A stretch of 43,832 nucleotides of DNA from Chlorobiota bacterium (GTDB lineage Bacteria > Bacteroidota > Ignavibacteria > Kapaibacteriales > NICIL-2): the NCBI GenBank assembly GCA_026416585.1, contig JAOAEV010000016.1, forward strand, positions 1-43,832, in the 5' to 3' direction. Below the pieces are notes generated by a model. It did not search any database and had not been told where the DNA came from. It saw nothing but the letters and a program-made list of their open reading frames with translations. Positions 18,524 to 26,213 of this stretch are shown in pieces. Numbering within the stretch: position 1 is the first letter of the stretch; every line of letters starts with the position of its first letter. Both the position numbers and the translations under genes were made by a program.

Positions 18524-20629
18524 ATGCTTCGAATGGTGGTAGTGCTGGGTGCTGCATTTTCGGCAGTGCTTGCGCAGCAGCAAACGACCAGTAGCGACAC
18601 AACAGACCCAACACTTGCAGCCTATCGCGAGTTGTTAGTGCCGTACTTGCGCCTGCTGGTGCAGTCCTACGGTGATTCGGTAGTGCTGCGGTGGGCACCG
18701 TCGAATGCACCGGCGTGGCGTGTCTATAACCGCATCGGCTACATCGTCGAGCGCGCATTGCTTGATACAACCGACAGCGGTCCGCTCCGCTACGAACGTC
18801 TGACGTCTCAACCCCTGCGGCCGTGGACGTTAGAGGAGTGGAAACAGCGGAGCCGTCCGGATCAGCAGTTCGCCGCAATTGCGGTGCAGTGCCTCTACGG
18901 GGCGTTGTCCATCCCGCAGCCGAATACCATTCCGAGCATGCTCGATGCGGCGACGGAATTGGAAAATCGCTTCGGCTTTGCGCTCTTTGCTGCCGATTGC
19001 GATGCCCATACAGCAAACGGTTTAGGACTGCGGCTGGTGGATCGGAACGTGCAGCTCGGTCAGGTTTGGGTGTACCGGGTTTTTCCCGCGAGGCTTGATT
19101 CGGTGTTTCTGCTGGATACGGTGTACTTGGTTGCGCACGTGGACCCCTACCGACCGTGGCCGCCAGTCTTGGACCTGGTGGCCGACGGACACGATCGTTT
19201 CGTGCACCTTCAGTGGAAAAATTTCCCAACGGGTGGGTACACAGGATTCAACGTCTATCGGACTGATCCGAACGGGCGCCGCATAAAGCTCAACAGCACT
19301 CCGATTGTGCCTGCGACCCCGCGCGGATGGTCACGCCGCATTGAACCGTGGTTTGAGGATACAACTGCCCAATGGGGTATCGTGTACACCTACGAGGTGC
19401 GCGGTATCTCGCCGTTCGCCGAAGAAGGTGAGCCAGCAACGATCCGCGCTAAACTTCGCGACCGCACACCACCGCCGATGCCGCGAACGCAAAAGCCCAT
19501 TATCTACGGCATGACAATGGTGCGGCTACAGTGGGATATCGCCGATGTTCCAGACATCATGGGGTTTTCCGTGATGAAAAGCGATAAGCCCGATCGCGAT
19601 TGGCGTGCTCTGCACACCGAACTCCTTCCACCGTCACAGCGTGCCTTTTTGGACACGCTTGCCGATCCAGACCTGCCGTTCTACGCTATCATTGCCGTTG
19701 ATACGGCGGGTAATTCCAGCGACTACCTACCGCTCTACGTAGACATCCACGATACTATTCCACCGGCCCCGCCGACGGGAGTTGTGGGCGCGATAGATAC
19801 CAACGGTATTGTGCGTCTGGAATGGCGCTTGGGGACAGAACGTGATTTGTTGGGCTACCGTGTGCTATGGGCAAACGACACCACGCACGAGTTTACGCAG
19901 CGCACTAACCTGGTCTGGCAGGACACGGTTTTCTACGACACGGTTGCGATCAACACGCTCACCGAGTACATATACTACCGCGTGGTGGCAGTAGATAATC
20001 GCTATTTCCACTCGGTTCCATCGTCGATTGTTGCGGTGCGTCGTCCGGACGTAGTGCCGCCAGTAGCACCGATTTTCACCGACGTTCGCACGTACGAGGA
20101 TCGAGTCGTTCTGACGTGGAACCCGTCGAGCAGTCTCGATGTGAGCCAGCAGATCCTCTACCGCCGCGCTGAAAGCGACACGAGCTGGACGGTGCGAATG
20201 CAGCTACCGGCAACAGCATGGCAGTTTACAGACACCGCTGTCGTTCCACGCGTGCGCTATAGCTACACGCTCGACGCGGTTGACCACAGCGGGTTACATT
20301 CGGAGCGGGCGTTGCCAGTCACTGCACGACCCTATGGCTCGGCTGAGCATGCACCAGTGCAGAGCATACGTGCGCGCTACGATAGCACAAGCAGAACGGT
20401 TATTCTCGAGTGGCTCTACCCACAGCCGCCGGTGGAGCGATACTGGTTTGCAATCTATCGTGCAGTGGATAACTATCCGCTGCAGATATATGAATCGGTC
20501 GAACCGACGATTACACGATTCGTTGATCGCCGCCTTGTCGGGCGTGGACAATATCGATATGCCGTGCGGGTTGTAACACCGACGGCGCAATCGCCGCTCT
20601 CGGATGAAATCATCGTGGATGTGCAGTAG
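18524..20629 (+). CDS. Exported protein with five fibronectin type III-like modules
   Basis: A 701-residue exported protein. The ATG at 18524 follows GGAGG at 18512-18516 and begins a signal peptide (MLRMVVVLGAAFSAVLAQ); the open frame from 18395 only extends into the giant gene. After a ~200-residue N-terminal domain come five FN3-like modules starting near residues 210, 320, 413, 511 and 608. Each opens with a proline-rich linker and has the L-x-W strand and a later Y-x-V/Y-x-I strand (FVHLQWKNF, MVRLQWDI, IVRLEWRL, VVLTWNPS, TVILEWLY). FN3 arrays serve as protein-binding or spacer rods at surfaces. It ends with the last module and no T9SS tail. Thirteen bases from the giant gene, so most likely a partner of the giant protein or the barrel. 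Confidence 0.8.
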   Translation: MLRMVVVLGAAFSAVLAQQQTTSSDTTDPTLAAYRELLVPYLRLLVQSYGDSVVLRWAPSNAPAWRVYNRIGYIVERALLDTTDSGPLRYERLTSQPLRPWTLEEWKQRSRPDQQFAAIAVQCLYGALSIPQPNTIPSMLDAATELENRFGFALFAADCDAHTANGLGLRLVDRNVQLGQVWVYRVFPARLDSVFLLDTVYLVAHVDPYRPWPPVLDLVADGHDRFVHLQWKNFPTGGYTGFNVYRTDPNGRRIKLNSTPIVPATPRGWSRRIEPWFEDTTAQWGIVYTYEVRGISPFAEEGEPATIRAKLRDRTPPPMPRTQKPIIYGMTMVRLQWDIADVPDIMGFSVMKSDKPDRDWRALHTELLPPSQRAFLDTLADPDLPFYAIIAVDTAGNSSDYLPLYVDIHDTIPPAPPTGVVGAIDTNGIVRLEWRLGTERDLLGYRVLWANDTTHEFTQRTNLVWQDTVFYDTVAINTLTEYIYYRVVAVDNRYFHSVPSSIVAVRRPDVVPPVAPIFTDVRTYEDRVVLTWNPSSSLDVSQQILYRRAESDTSWTVRMQLPATAWQFTDTAVVPRVRYSYTLDAVDHSGLHSERALPVTARPYGSAEHAPVQSIRARYDSTSRTVILEWLYPQPPVERYWFAIYRAVDNYPLQIYESVEPTITRFVDRRLVGRGQYRYAVRVVTPTAQSPLSDEIIVDVQ

Positions 20630-20684
20630 AACTCACGCGGCTGTTACCGTACCCCTACAACAGGCGTCGTTACAAACTCTTGTC

Positions 20685-20912
20685 CTATAGGGCACGAACA
20701 CTGTAGAGCCCTGGAGGGAGCTCGGGCAGCGGCAGTCGGTGCTCGCTGCTGGAAAGCATAACGTACCCATTACCAACAATCGGCTGCGGCTCGATCCGCA
20801 GCTCCATCACCGTGGTGCCTATATCAGCGCTGGACCGAGAGCAAATGTAGGGGAAAGCAACTCCGCCATCCCTGGAGCAAGAATAAGTGTACGCTTCAGG
20901 GCAAAACCTCTT
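20685..20912 (-). pseudogene. Remnant of a T9SS cargo gene (C-terminal sorting domain only)
   Basis: On the minus strand an open frame of 75 codons ends in TAG at 20685-20687. Its last ~40 residues read as the end of a T9SS type A tail: MELRIEPQPIVGNGYVML (PQP in place of PNP), then LPLPELPPGLYSVRAL. The glycine-tyrosine turn LPPGLYSVR is typical of these tails. There is no convincing start: an in-frame TAA lies at 20913-20915 and the residues upstream (for example AYTYSCSRDGG) have no signal peptide. I read it as the surviving 3' end of a lost secreted-protein gene. A short frameshifted gene is the alternative. Confidence 0.6.
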
Positions 20913-21006
20913 TTAGTTTATAGTAGTTAGCTGTGATGCCGCGGCAAAATATAAACTAAATTCTCTTCATATTCCTGCCTCGTTATTACGACTTCGTAGT
21001 AACCTG

Positions 21007-21030
21007 GTAACACTGTCGTAACACTGTCAT
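21007..21030 (+). promoter_or_regulatory. Pho-box-like direct repeat (candidate PhoB site)
   Basis: GTAACACTGTC occurs twice in perfect tandem (21007-21017 and 21018-21028). The stretch 21013-21030, CTGTCGTAACACTGTCAT, matches the enterobacterial Pho-box consensus CTGTCATAwAwCTGTCAy at 16 of 18 positions, with the correct 11-base period. It lies 75 bases upstream of the receptor start on the same strand. The PhoB site in this lineage may differ from the E. coli one, so regulation by phosphate limitation is an inference. Confidence 0.45.
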
Positions 21031-21105
21031 TACCACCCCGAAACATACGTGAGGGAGTTTCGCATTCAGTTTGTGTGTGGTTGTTTCACAACGTGCGTTT
21101 TTACC

Positions 21106-23973
21106 ATGTTCCTAAGGTTTGTCGTGTGTGTGGTCCTTGCTTGTGCTGTAGTCGTTAGTGCTGAACAGCCAGGCAATATCAGTGGAAAAGTTCGCGAAGC
21201 ATCCAGCGGAGAGCCGTTGCGCGGCGCGACTATCATCGTCGAGGGGACAAAAAAAGGTGCAATAACCGATCCCAAAGGCTCGTTCACAATCAAGAACCTC
21301 CCTGCTGGTACCTATACACTTCTTGTCCGTTATGTCGGCTACGAAACCAAACGGATCAGTGGTATCACTGTCGAAGCGGGAAAAACTGCAAACGTAGCAG
21401 TTACGCTTGATCGAGATCGTGAGCTACGGGCGCGAGATGTTGTCGTTGAAACGCGGCGCACGACCGAAACCCAGGCTGCTCTCTTGGCACAACGAAAAAA
21501 TAGTGCACTGGTATCCGATGGTGTTAGCACCGAGGAAATCAAAAAAATGCCTGATGCTGACGCTGGACAAGCGCTCCGCCGTGTTCCAGGAGTCACGCTT
21601 GCCGGTGATAAGTATATCGTCGTTCGCGGCACAAGCGATCGTTACAACAACGTCACACTCGACGGGGTACCGCTGACCTCGACCGAGCCGGATAAAAAAG
21701 CGTTCACCTACGATCTTTTCCCCAGCGACTTACTCGAAAGCGCAACGATTGCAAAGACATTCACACCAGATCTGCCGGGCAACTTCACTGGTGGCTTGGT
21801 GCAACTGGCAACAGTCGAATTTCCCTCCCAGCGGATGCTTAAGGCGAGTATTTCGTCGTCAGTCAACGACAATGCGTTCATGCAACCTAATCGCTTCATT
21901 AGTCCGACAGGCGGACGCTGGGACTGGCTGGGATTCGACGACGGCACACGTTCGAGATTGCCCAACGGCATGCCATCCGACCGTCGCCAGATGAGTGAGC
22001 TGCTGAGCGCAGTGCGTAATCCGTATGACACGACCGGTGCGCGTGAGCGCTGGACGGAACTTGCTCGCTCGTTCAATAACAAAAACTGGCAACCATATCG
22101 GCGAACCCTTGTATCGCCAAATAGCTCCCTGTCGCTTGCATATTCGGATGTGGTGTCGCTGTTCGGGAGTGACTTTGGCATTGCGGCGAGCCTGGTGTAC
22201 TCGAATTCGTGGAGTGTTTCGACGATTGAACGGAACGGAATTCTTGCTGATCGATCACTGTGGTTCCGCACTGGTGGGTATAATCCAACACGGACAACGA
22301 ACCTTGGTGGAATGCTCAACTTCGCTTGGCGCGCCAACGAATACAGCACCATTGCTCTCCGGACGGTCTATAGCCACTCTGCCGACGAAGACGTGGTGGT
22401 ACTCAACGGACAAGACTACGTACGCATCTTCGACACCAAGCAAGTTTCGATGCAGTACGTTGAAAAATCACTCGTGACGTCGGTGCTTGCGGGTACGCAC
22501 ACGCTGCCAATGCTGGGGAATGCATCCCTCGAATGGAAGGTCGGCTATTCACAGTCGAATCGCAATGAGCCGGATTTTCGTCGCTTTCGTTTTGCGCGTC
22601 AAACACCCCACGACGATGCGTACATCGAACCGTACACATCCGACATCATTGCATTTACGCCGCTGGCGCAGGGCGACGGCGTTCGAGCTGGACGCTTCTT
22701 TTCGAACCTTGATGATCGGTCATATACGGGTGGATTCGATCTGAAGCTCCCTGTTGGTGATGTGACACTGAAGACAGGTGTGTACACCGAACAACGTCAA
22801 CGCACGTTTCGAGCGCGGTCGTTTACCTACGTGCCGGGTCCTGAATTCTCGCTTGACTACAGTGTTTTCACACTACCGGACTCGGTGCAGTGGGCGGATC
22901 CATCGCGCATTTTTCAGCCTGAGAATCTTGGTCCGCACGGCATAGGGATTTCCGAAGATTCCCGCCTTGCTGATGCCTATGACGCCAGTGAACGGCTCTA
23001 TGCCGGCTATGCAATGGCAGATTGGTCGGTCGGTGCAGTCCTTGGCGTGCCACTGCGAATTATCGGTGGTGTGCGATATGAGGACAATCGGCAACAGCTA
23101 TCGAGCTTCGACTTGAGCGATCGTTCTGTGTCAGTTGATTTGCTCACGCGTGATCTATTGCCAGCGCTGTCGGTGGTATTGCAACTGACCCCGACGATGA
23201 ATCTACGGCTGGCGGCTTCACAGACGCTGGCACGTCCGGCGCTGCGCGAGTTCGCGCCATTTGCATTCTACGATTTTTCGACTCAATCACAAGTGATGGG
23301 CAACCCCAATTTGACACGTGCTCTTATCACAAATGCGGACATTCGGTGGGAGTGGTTCCTTGCACCAGGCGAAGTGATTTCGGTTGGTGCATTTACCAAG
23401 CGATTCCTGCACGCGATCGAGGAGACGATTTATCTTGAGCAGCAAGAAATCGCACGGACCTACCGGAATGCCGAGGGACCAGCGACTAACTACGGAGCGG
23501 AGATCGAGCTTCGCAAACGACTCGATATGCTTGGAGCATGGGGCGAGAACGTGATGGTTTCTGCTAATTACGCACGAATCTTCTCGGAGATTGCCGTTGC
23601 ACAGGGCGGACAAATTGACCGACGTCCTATGTGGGGACAGTCACCCTATACGCTCAATCTCGTTGCATCAGCAGCGATACCGGAGTGGAACGCAACTATC
23701 AGCGTTGGTTATAACGTATTTGGTCGGCGTATTGTACTTGTCGGCTTGCGTAATGCATACACGTTCCCTGATCCACATACCTATGAACTTCCGCGTGATG
23801 TTGTGGACGTGACCGTAACAAAGCGCTTCGATGCAGTGGAATTGCGGCTGTCGCTCCGTGATCTGCTCAACCAGCCATTGCGTTGGGAGCAAGGCGGAAC
23901 GGTAGTGCAATCAACGATTCGTGGACGTTCGATTGGTCTTGGGATAAGCTATCGGCTCGCGAACGAGCAATGA
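21106..23973 (+). CDS. TonB-dependent outer-membrane receptor
   Basis: A 955-residue receptor. The ATG at 21106 starts a signal peptide (MFLRFVVCVVLACAVVVSAEQ); the GTG at 21049 would add 19 residues in front. Residues ~25-105 are a carboxypeptidase-like regulatory domain (GNISGKVREASSGEPLRGAT, LPAGTYTLLVRYVGYE), common in Bacteroidota receptors. The plug domain follows (ADAGQALRRVPGVTLAGDKY, VVRGTSDRYNNVTLDGVPL, then DLLESATIAKTFTPDLPGNF), and then a large barrel with repeated aromatic strands ending GLGISYRLANEQ. Energised by TonB-ExbBD, such receptors import scarce ligands. There is no SusD partner; instead the next gene, 25 bases on, encodes a T9SS beta-helix protein. The upstream Pho-box-like repeat suggests a phosphate-related ligand. 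Confidence 0.93.
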   Translation: MFLRFVVCVVLACAVVVSAEQPGNISGKVREASSGEPLRGATIIVEGTKKGAITDPKGSFTIKNLPAGTYTLLVRYVGYETKRISGITVEAGKTANVAVTLDRDRELRARDVVVETRRTTETQAALLAQRKNSALVSDGVSTEEIKKMPDADAGQALRRVPGVTLAGDKYIVVRGTSDRYNNVTLDGVPLTSTEPDKKAFTYDLFPSDLLESATIAKTFTPDLPGNFTGGLVQLATVEFPSQRMLKASISSSVNDNAFMQPNRFISPTGGRWDWLGFDDGTRSRLPNGMPSDRRQMSELLSAVRNPYDTTGARERWTELARSFNNKNWQPYRRTLVSPNSSLSLAYSDVVSLFGSDFGIAASLVYSNSWSVSTIERNGILADRSLWFRTGGYNPTRTTNLGGMLNFAWRANEYSTIALRTVYSHSADEDVVVLNGQDYVRIFDTKQVSMQYVEKSLVTSVLAGTHTLPMLGNASLEWKVGYSQSNRNEPDFRRFRFARQTPHDDAYIEPYTSDIIAFTPLAQGDGVRAGRFFSNLDDRSYTGGFDLKLPVGDVTLKTGVYTEQRQRTFRARSFTYVPGPEFSLDYSVFTLPDSVQWADPSRIFQPENLGPHGIGISEDSRLADAYDASERLYAGYAMADWSVGAVLGVPLRIIGGVRYEDNRQQLSSFDLSDRSVSVDLLTRDLLPALSVVLQLTPTMNLRLAASQTLARPALREFAPFAFYDFSTQSQVMGNPNLTRALITNADIRWEWFLAPGEVISVGAFTKRFLHAIEETIYLEQQEIARTYRNAEGPATNYGAEIELRKRLDMLGAWGENVMVSANYARIFSEIAVAQGGQIDRRPMWGQSPYTLNLVASAAIPEWNATISVGYNVFGRRIVLVGLRNAYTFPDPHTYELPRDVVDVTVTKRFDAVELRLSLRDLLNQPLRWEQGGTVVQSTIRGRSIGLGISYRLANEQ

Positions 23974-23998
23974 TGTTTCACTATACTCAAATTTTGCG

Positions 23999-26020
23999 AT
24001 GCGGCGTTTGTTGATCCTCCTGTGTTTGGCGATGGTGGTTGGTGCGTCAGCACAGCAAATCACCGTCCGATTGAAAAAACCAGCCGGTGGAGAGGTGTTC
24101 CGTCCAGGTCGGTCGGAGGACTTGGAGTGGGATACGACAGCATATCCTGGCATTTATCCGACGTGGCGGTTCCAATTTGCAACCTCGCCAACAGGTCCGT
24201 GGACAGACTTGCCCGGGGCTACTGCTGTCAAAGACTCTGCGGCGCGACGCGGACGCTTTGCAGGGGGATTTCGTGTTCCAGCTGTTTCTACCACCAACGG
24301 TTATGTGCGGATGGTGAGGGTCAAATCAGACGGAACGCTCGATGAAACTGTTACCAGTCGGAATCAACAGCCGTTCACCATAGAGCAACCATCAGCGGTT
24401 CGTCCCGATTCCGTCTTGCGAGCACCTATCACCGGACGCGTGCAGCTGAACTCGAAGAAAATCTACGGACTCGATGGTTATGTGTTCGTTGACGATGGTG
24501 GTGTTCTGGTTGTCGAGCCAGGTACGATCATTATCGGCGATACAGTCGGGCAGAATTCAGCGCTCTGCGTCAATCGTGGCGGTAAGATCATTGCAGAGGG
24601 TACGCGCCAACGCCCGATCATCATGACATCATCGGCACCGCCGGGACAGCGGGCCTCAGGTGATTGGGGCGGTTTGCTCATTTGTGGTCGTGCACGAACT
24701 AATCATCCGGGTGGTCAAGCAGCGCTCGAAGGCGGAATTGCTGATGCAAATCAAGTACGCGGATGGTTCGGTGGTACCGACGATGATGATTCGAGTGGTA
24801 TCGTTCGCTTTGTGCGCATTGAATTTGCTGGTATCGCCGCTGCACCAAATTCTGAGCTCAACTCACTTACACTTGGTGGTGTCGGGCGACGCACAGTGAT
24901 CGAATACGTCCAGTGCAGCTACGGCAATGATGATGCCTTCGAATGGTTTGGTGGTTCAGTTAATGGGAAGTACTTGATTTCAACCGGTTGTCTGGACGAT
25001 GATTTCGATACCGACAATGGATGGAGTGGACGGGTACAATTTGGAGTGGGGCAACGCTTTCGTTCCCGTGCGGATCAATCCATTTCGCAGGCATTTGAAT
25101 CGGACAATGATGCCAGCGGCTCGTTCAATTCTCCGAAAACCAGTGGTGTGTTTTCGAACATGACGCTCATTGGACCGCTACAGGACACGTCGTGGTCAGC
25201 CGGTACTGGTGTGGCACCCAATACGTACAACTCACGCTTCGGTGCAGCAGCACAGATTCGCCGGAATTCACGCCTGAGCATTATCAATAGCGTCTTTCTC
25301 GGTTGGCCGCGCGGTGTTGAAATCGCCGGAAGTAACACCATGGCCGCGGCAGCAGGGGATTCTTTATTAGTTCGGAACAATACGTTCTACGGCATAAAGG
25401 GAACTTGGCTCAATTTCGCCGGTGGAACACCACCACAAGGCATGACCACATCCTGGATCGAGCAGCAGCAGTTTGCCAACATTCTCGATAAGAGTTCACC
25501 AGCTCTGGCGATGCTGATGAATCCATTCTCGACCACGATCGACTTCAATCCGCAACCGATGGCGAATTCTCCGTTGGCATCGCAATCGACAAGTTTTGAA
25601 AGTACACCGCGTGTGGACCTGAGTTGGTTTACGCGTGTCAACTATCGCGGAGCGTTTGCACCGTATCCGGTTGAGCGCTGGGACTTGCCGTGGGCGGAAT
25701 ACGATCCCGCCAATACTGACTACACGCTCTCTGTTGGCAGCGATGAGCAAACGCTACAGCTTGCGGTCGAAATTGTTCCCAATCCAGTACGTGATGTAGC
25801 GGCGATTCGATATACGTTACGGACTGATGATCGTATCAGCCTTAGCCTCACCGATGCCAGTGGGCGTGAAGTTGTGCGATATCTATCGCAGTATCCACAC
25901 CACGCAAGCATCTACGAAGTACCGCTGAATGCAAGCTGGCTATCAAACGGTGTGTACTTTGTGCGGCTTCTGAGCGAGCGGCATGGAGCGGTTATTGCTC
26001 CCGTTGTCATAGCGCGTTAG
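23999..26020 (+). CDS. T9SS-secreted right-handed beta-helix protein
   Basis: A 673-residue secreted protein with signal peptide MRRLLILLCLAMVVGASAQ. Residues ~20-130 form an Ig-like domain (KPAGGEVFRPGRSEDLEWD). Residues ~145-520 look like a parallel beta-helix (VFVDDGGVLVVEPGTIIIGD, GDWGGLLICGRA, RTVIEYVQCSYGNDDAFEWF, SRLSIINSVFLGWPRGVEI), with acidic clusters such as DDDDSSG and CLDDDFDTDNGWSG that could bind cations. The last ~90 residues are a T9SS type A sorting domain (VEIVPNPVRDVAAIRYTL, LSLTDASGREV, LSNGVYFVRLLSERHGAVIAP). Close linkage to the receptor suggests it binds or releases the receptor's ligand at the surface. No catalytic residues could be assigned. Confidence 0.85.
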   Translation: MRRLLILLCLAMVVGASAQQITVRLKKPAGGEVFRPGRSEDLEWDTTAYPGIYPTWRFQFATSPTGPWTDLPGATAVKDSAARRGRFAGGFRVPAVSTTNGYVRMVRVKSDGTLDETVTSRNQQPFTIEQPSAVRPDSVLRAPITGRVQLNSKKIYGLDGYVFVDDGGVLVVEPGTIIIGDTVGQNSALCVNRGGKIIAEGTRQRPIIMTSSAPPGQRASGDWGGLLICGRARTNHPGGQAALEGGIADANQVRGWFGGTDDDDSSGIVRFVRIEFAGIAAAPNSELNSLTLGGVGRRTVIEYVQCSYGNDDAFEWFGGSVNGKYLISTGCLDDDFDTDNGWSGRVQFGVGQRFRSRADQSISQAFESDNDASGSFNSPKTSGVFSNMTLIGPLQDTSWSAGTGVAPNTYNSRFGAAAQIRRNSRLSIINSVFLGWPRGVEIAGSNTMAAAAGDSLLVRNNTFYGIKGTWLNFAGGTPPQGMTTSWIEQQQFANILDKSSPALAMLMNPFSTTIDFNPQPMANSPLASQSTSFESTPRVDLSWFTRVNYRGAFAPYPVERWDLPWAEYDPANTDYTLSVGSDEQTLQLAVEIVPNPVRDVAAIRYTLRTDDRISLSLTDASGREVVRYLSQYPHHASIYEVPLNASWLSNGVYFVRLLSERHGAVIAPVVIAR

Positions 26021-26053
26021 AACAAAGCAGCATATTCATTTCCTCCAGGACGT

Positions 26054-26123
26054 TTCTCCGCGCCGAGCGGAGAACCACACACACGCAGCAAGGCGCTCAT
26101 TTCGGGCGCCTTGTGGTTTTCTC
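26054..26123 (+). terminator. Two tandem hairpins, probable terminator of the receptor operon
   Basis: The first hairpin has an 8-bp stem, TTCTCCGC/GCGGAGAA (26054-26061 and 26067-26074), with a 5-base loop. The second has an 8-bp stem, CAAGGCGC/GCGCCTTG (26089-26096 and 26106-26113), with a 9-base loop, and is followed by TGGTTTTCTC. The T-tract is short, so termination efficiency is uncertain. Both lie in the 193-base gap between the beta-helix gene and the next gene. Confidence 0.5.
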
Positions 26124-26213
26124 TGCGTCCTTGTGCACTGAAACGAAATGTTCTCCGTTTGTGTTCTTGCGCCGTACTTTCGAATAAAACGCTCACCTGC
26201 GGTGGAGGCGGCA

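Larger units (their letters stand above)
20630..21105. other. 476-base intergenic region: T9SS-tail remnant plus probable promoter of the receptor operon
   Basis: No intact gene is visible here. The left half holds the minus-strand T9SS-tail remnant (20685-20912). The right half (20913-21105) is AT-richer and contains a tandem 11-base repeat at 21007-21028 resembling a Pho box, followed by the leader of the TonB-dependent receptor gene. No hairpin with a T-run was found after the FN3 gene stop at 20629. Confidence 0.6.

Noticed and set aside
18507-19229. Minus-strand open frame of 240 codons opposite the FN3 gene
   Set aside because: Arg/Pro/Ala-rich low-complexity shadow of a clear plus-strand gene with FN3 modules.
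21106-23973. Possibility that the receptor is a SusC-type polysaccharide receptor
   Set aside because: No SusD-like gene or glycoside hydrolase follows, and the plug segments fit a general TonB receptor; polysaccharide use is unsupported.
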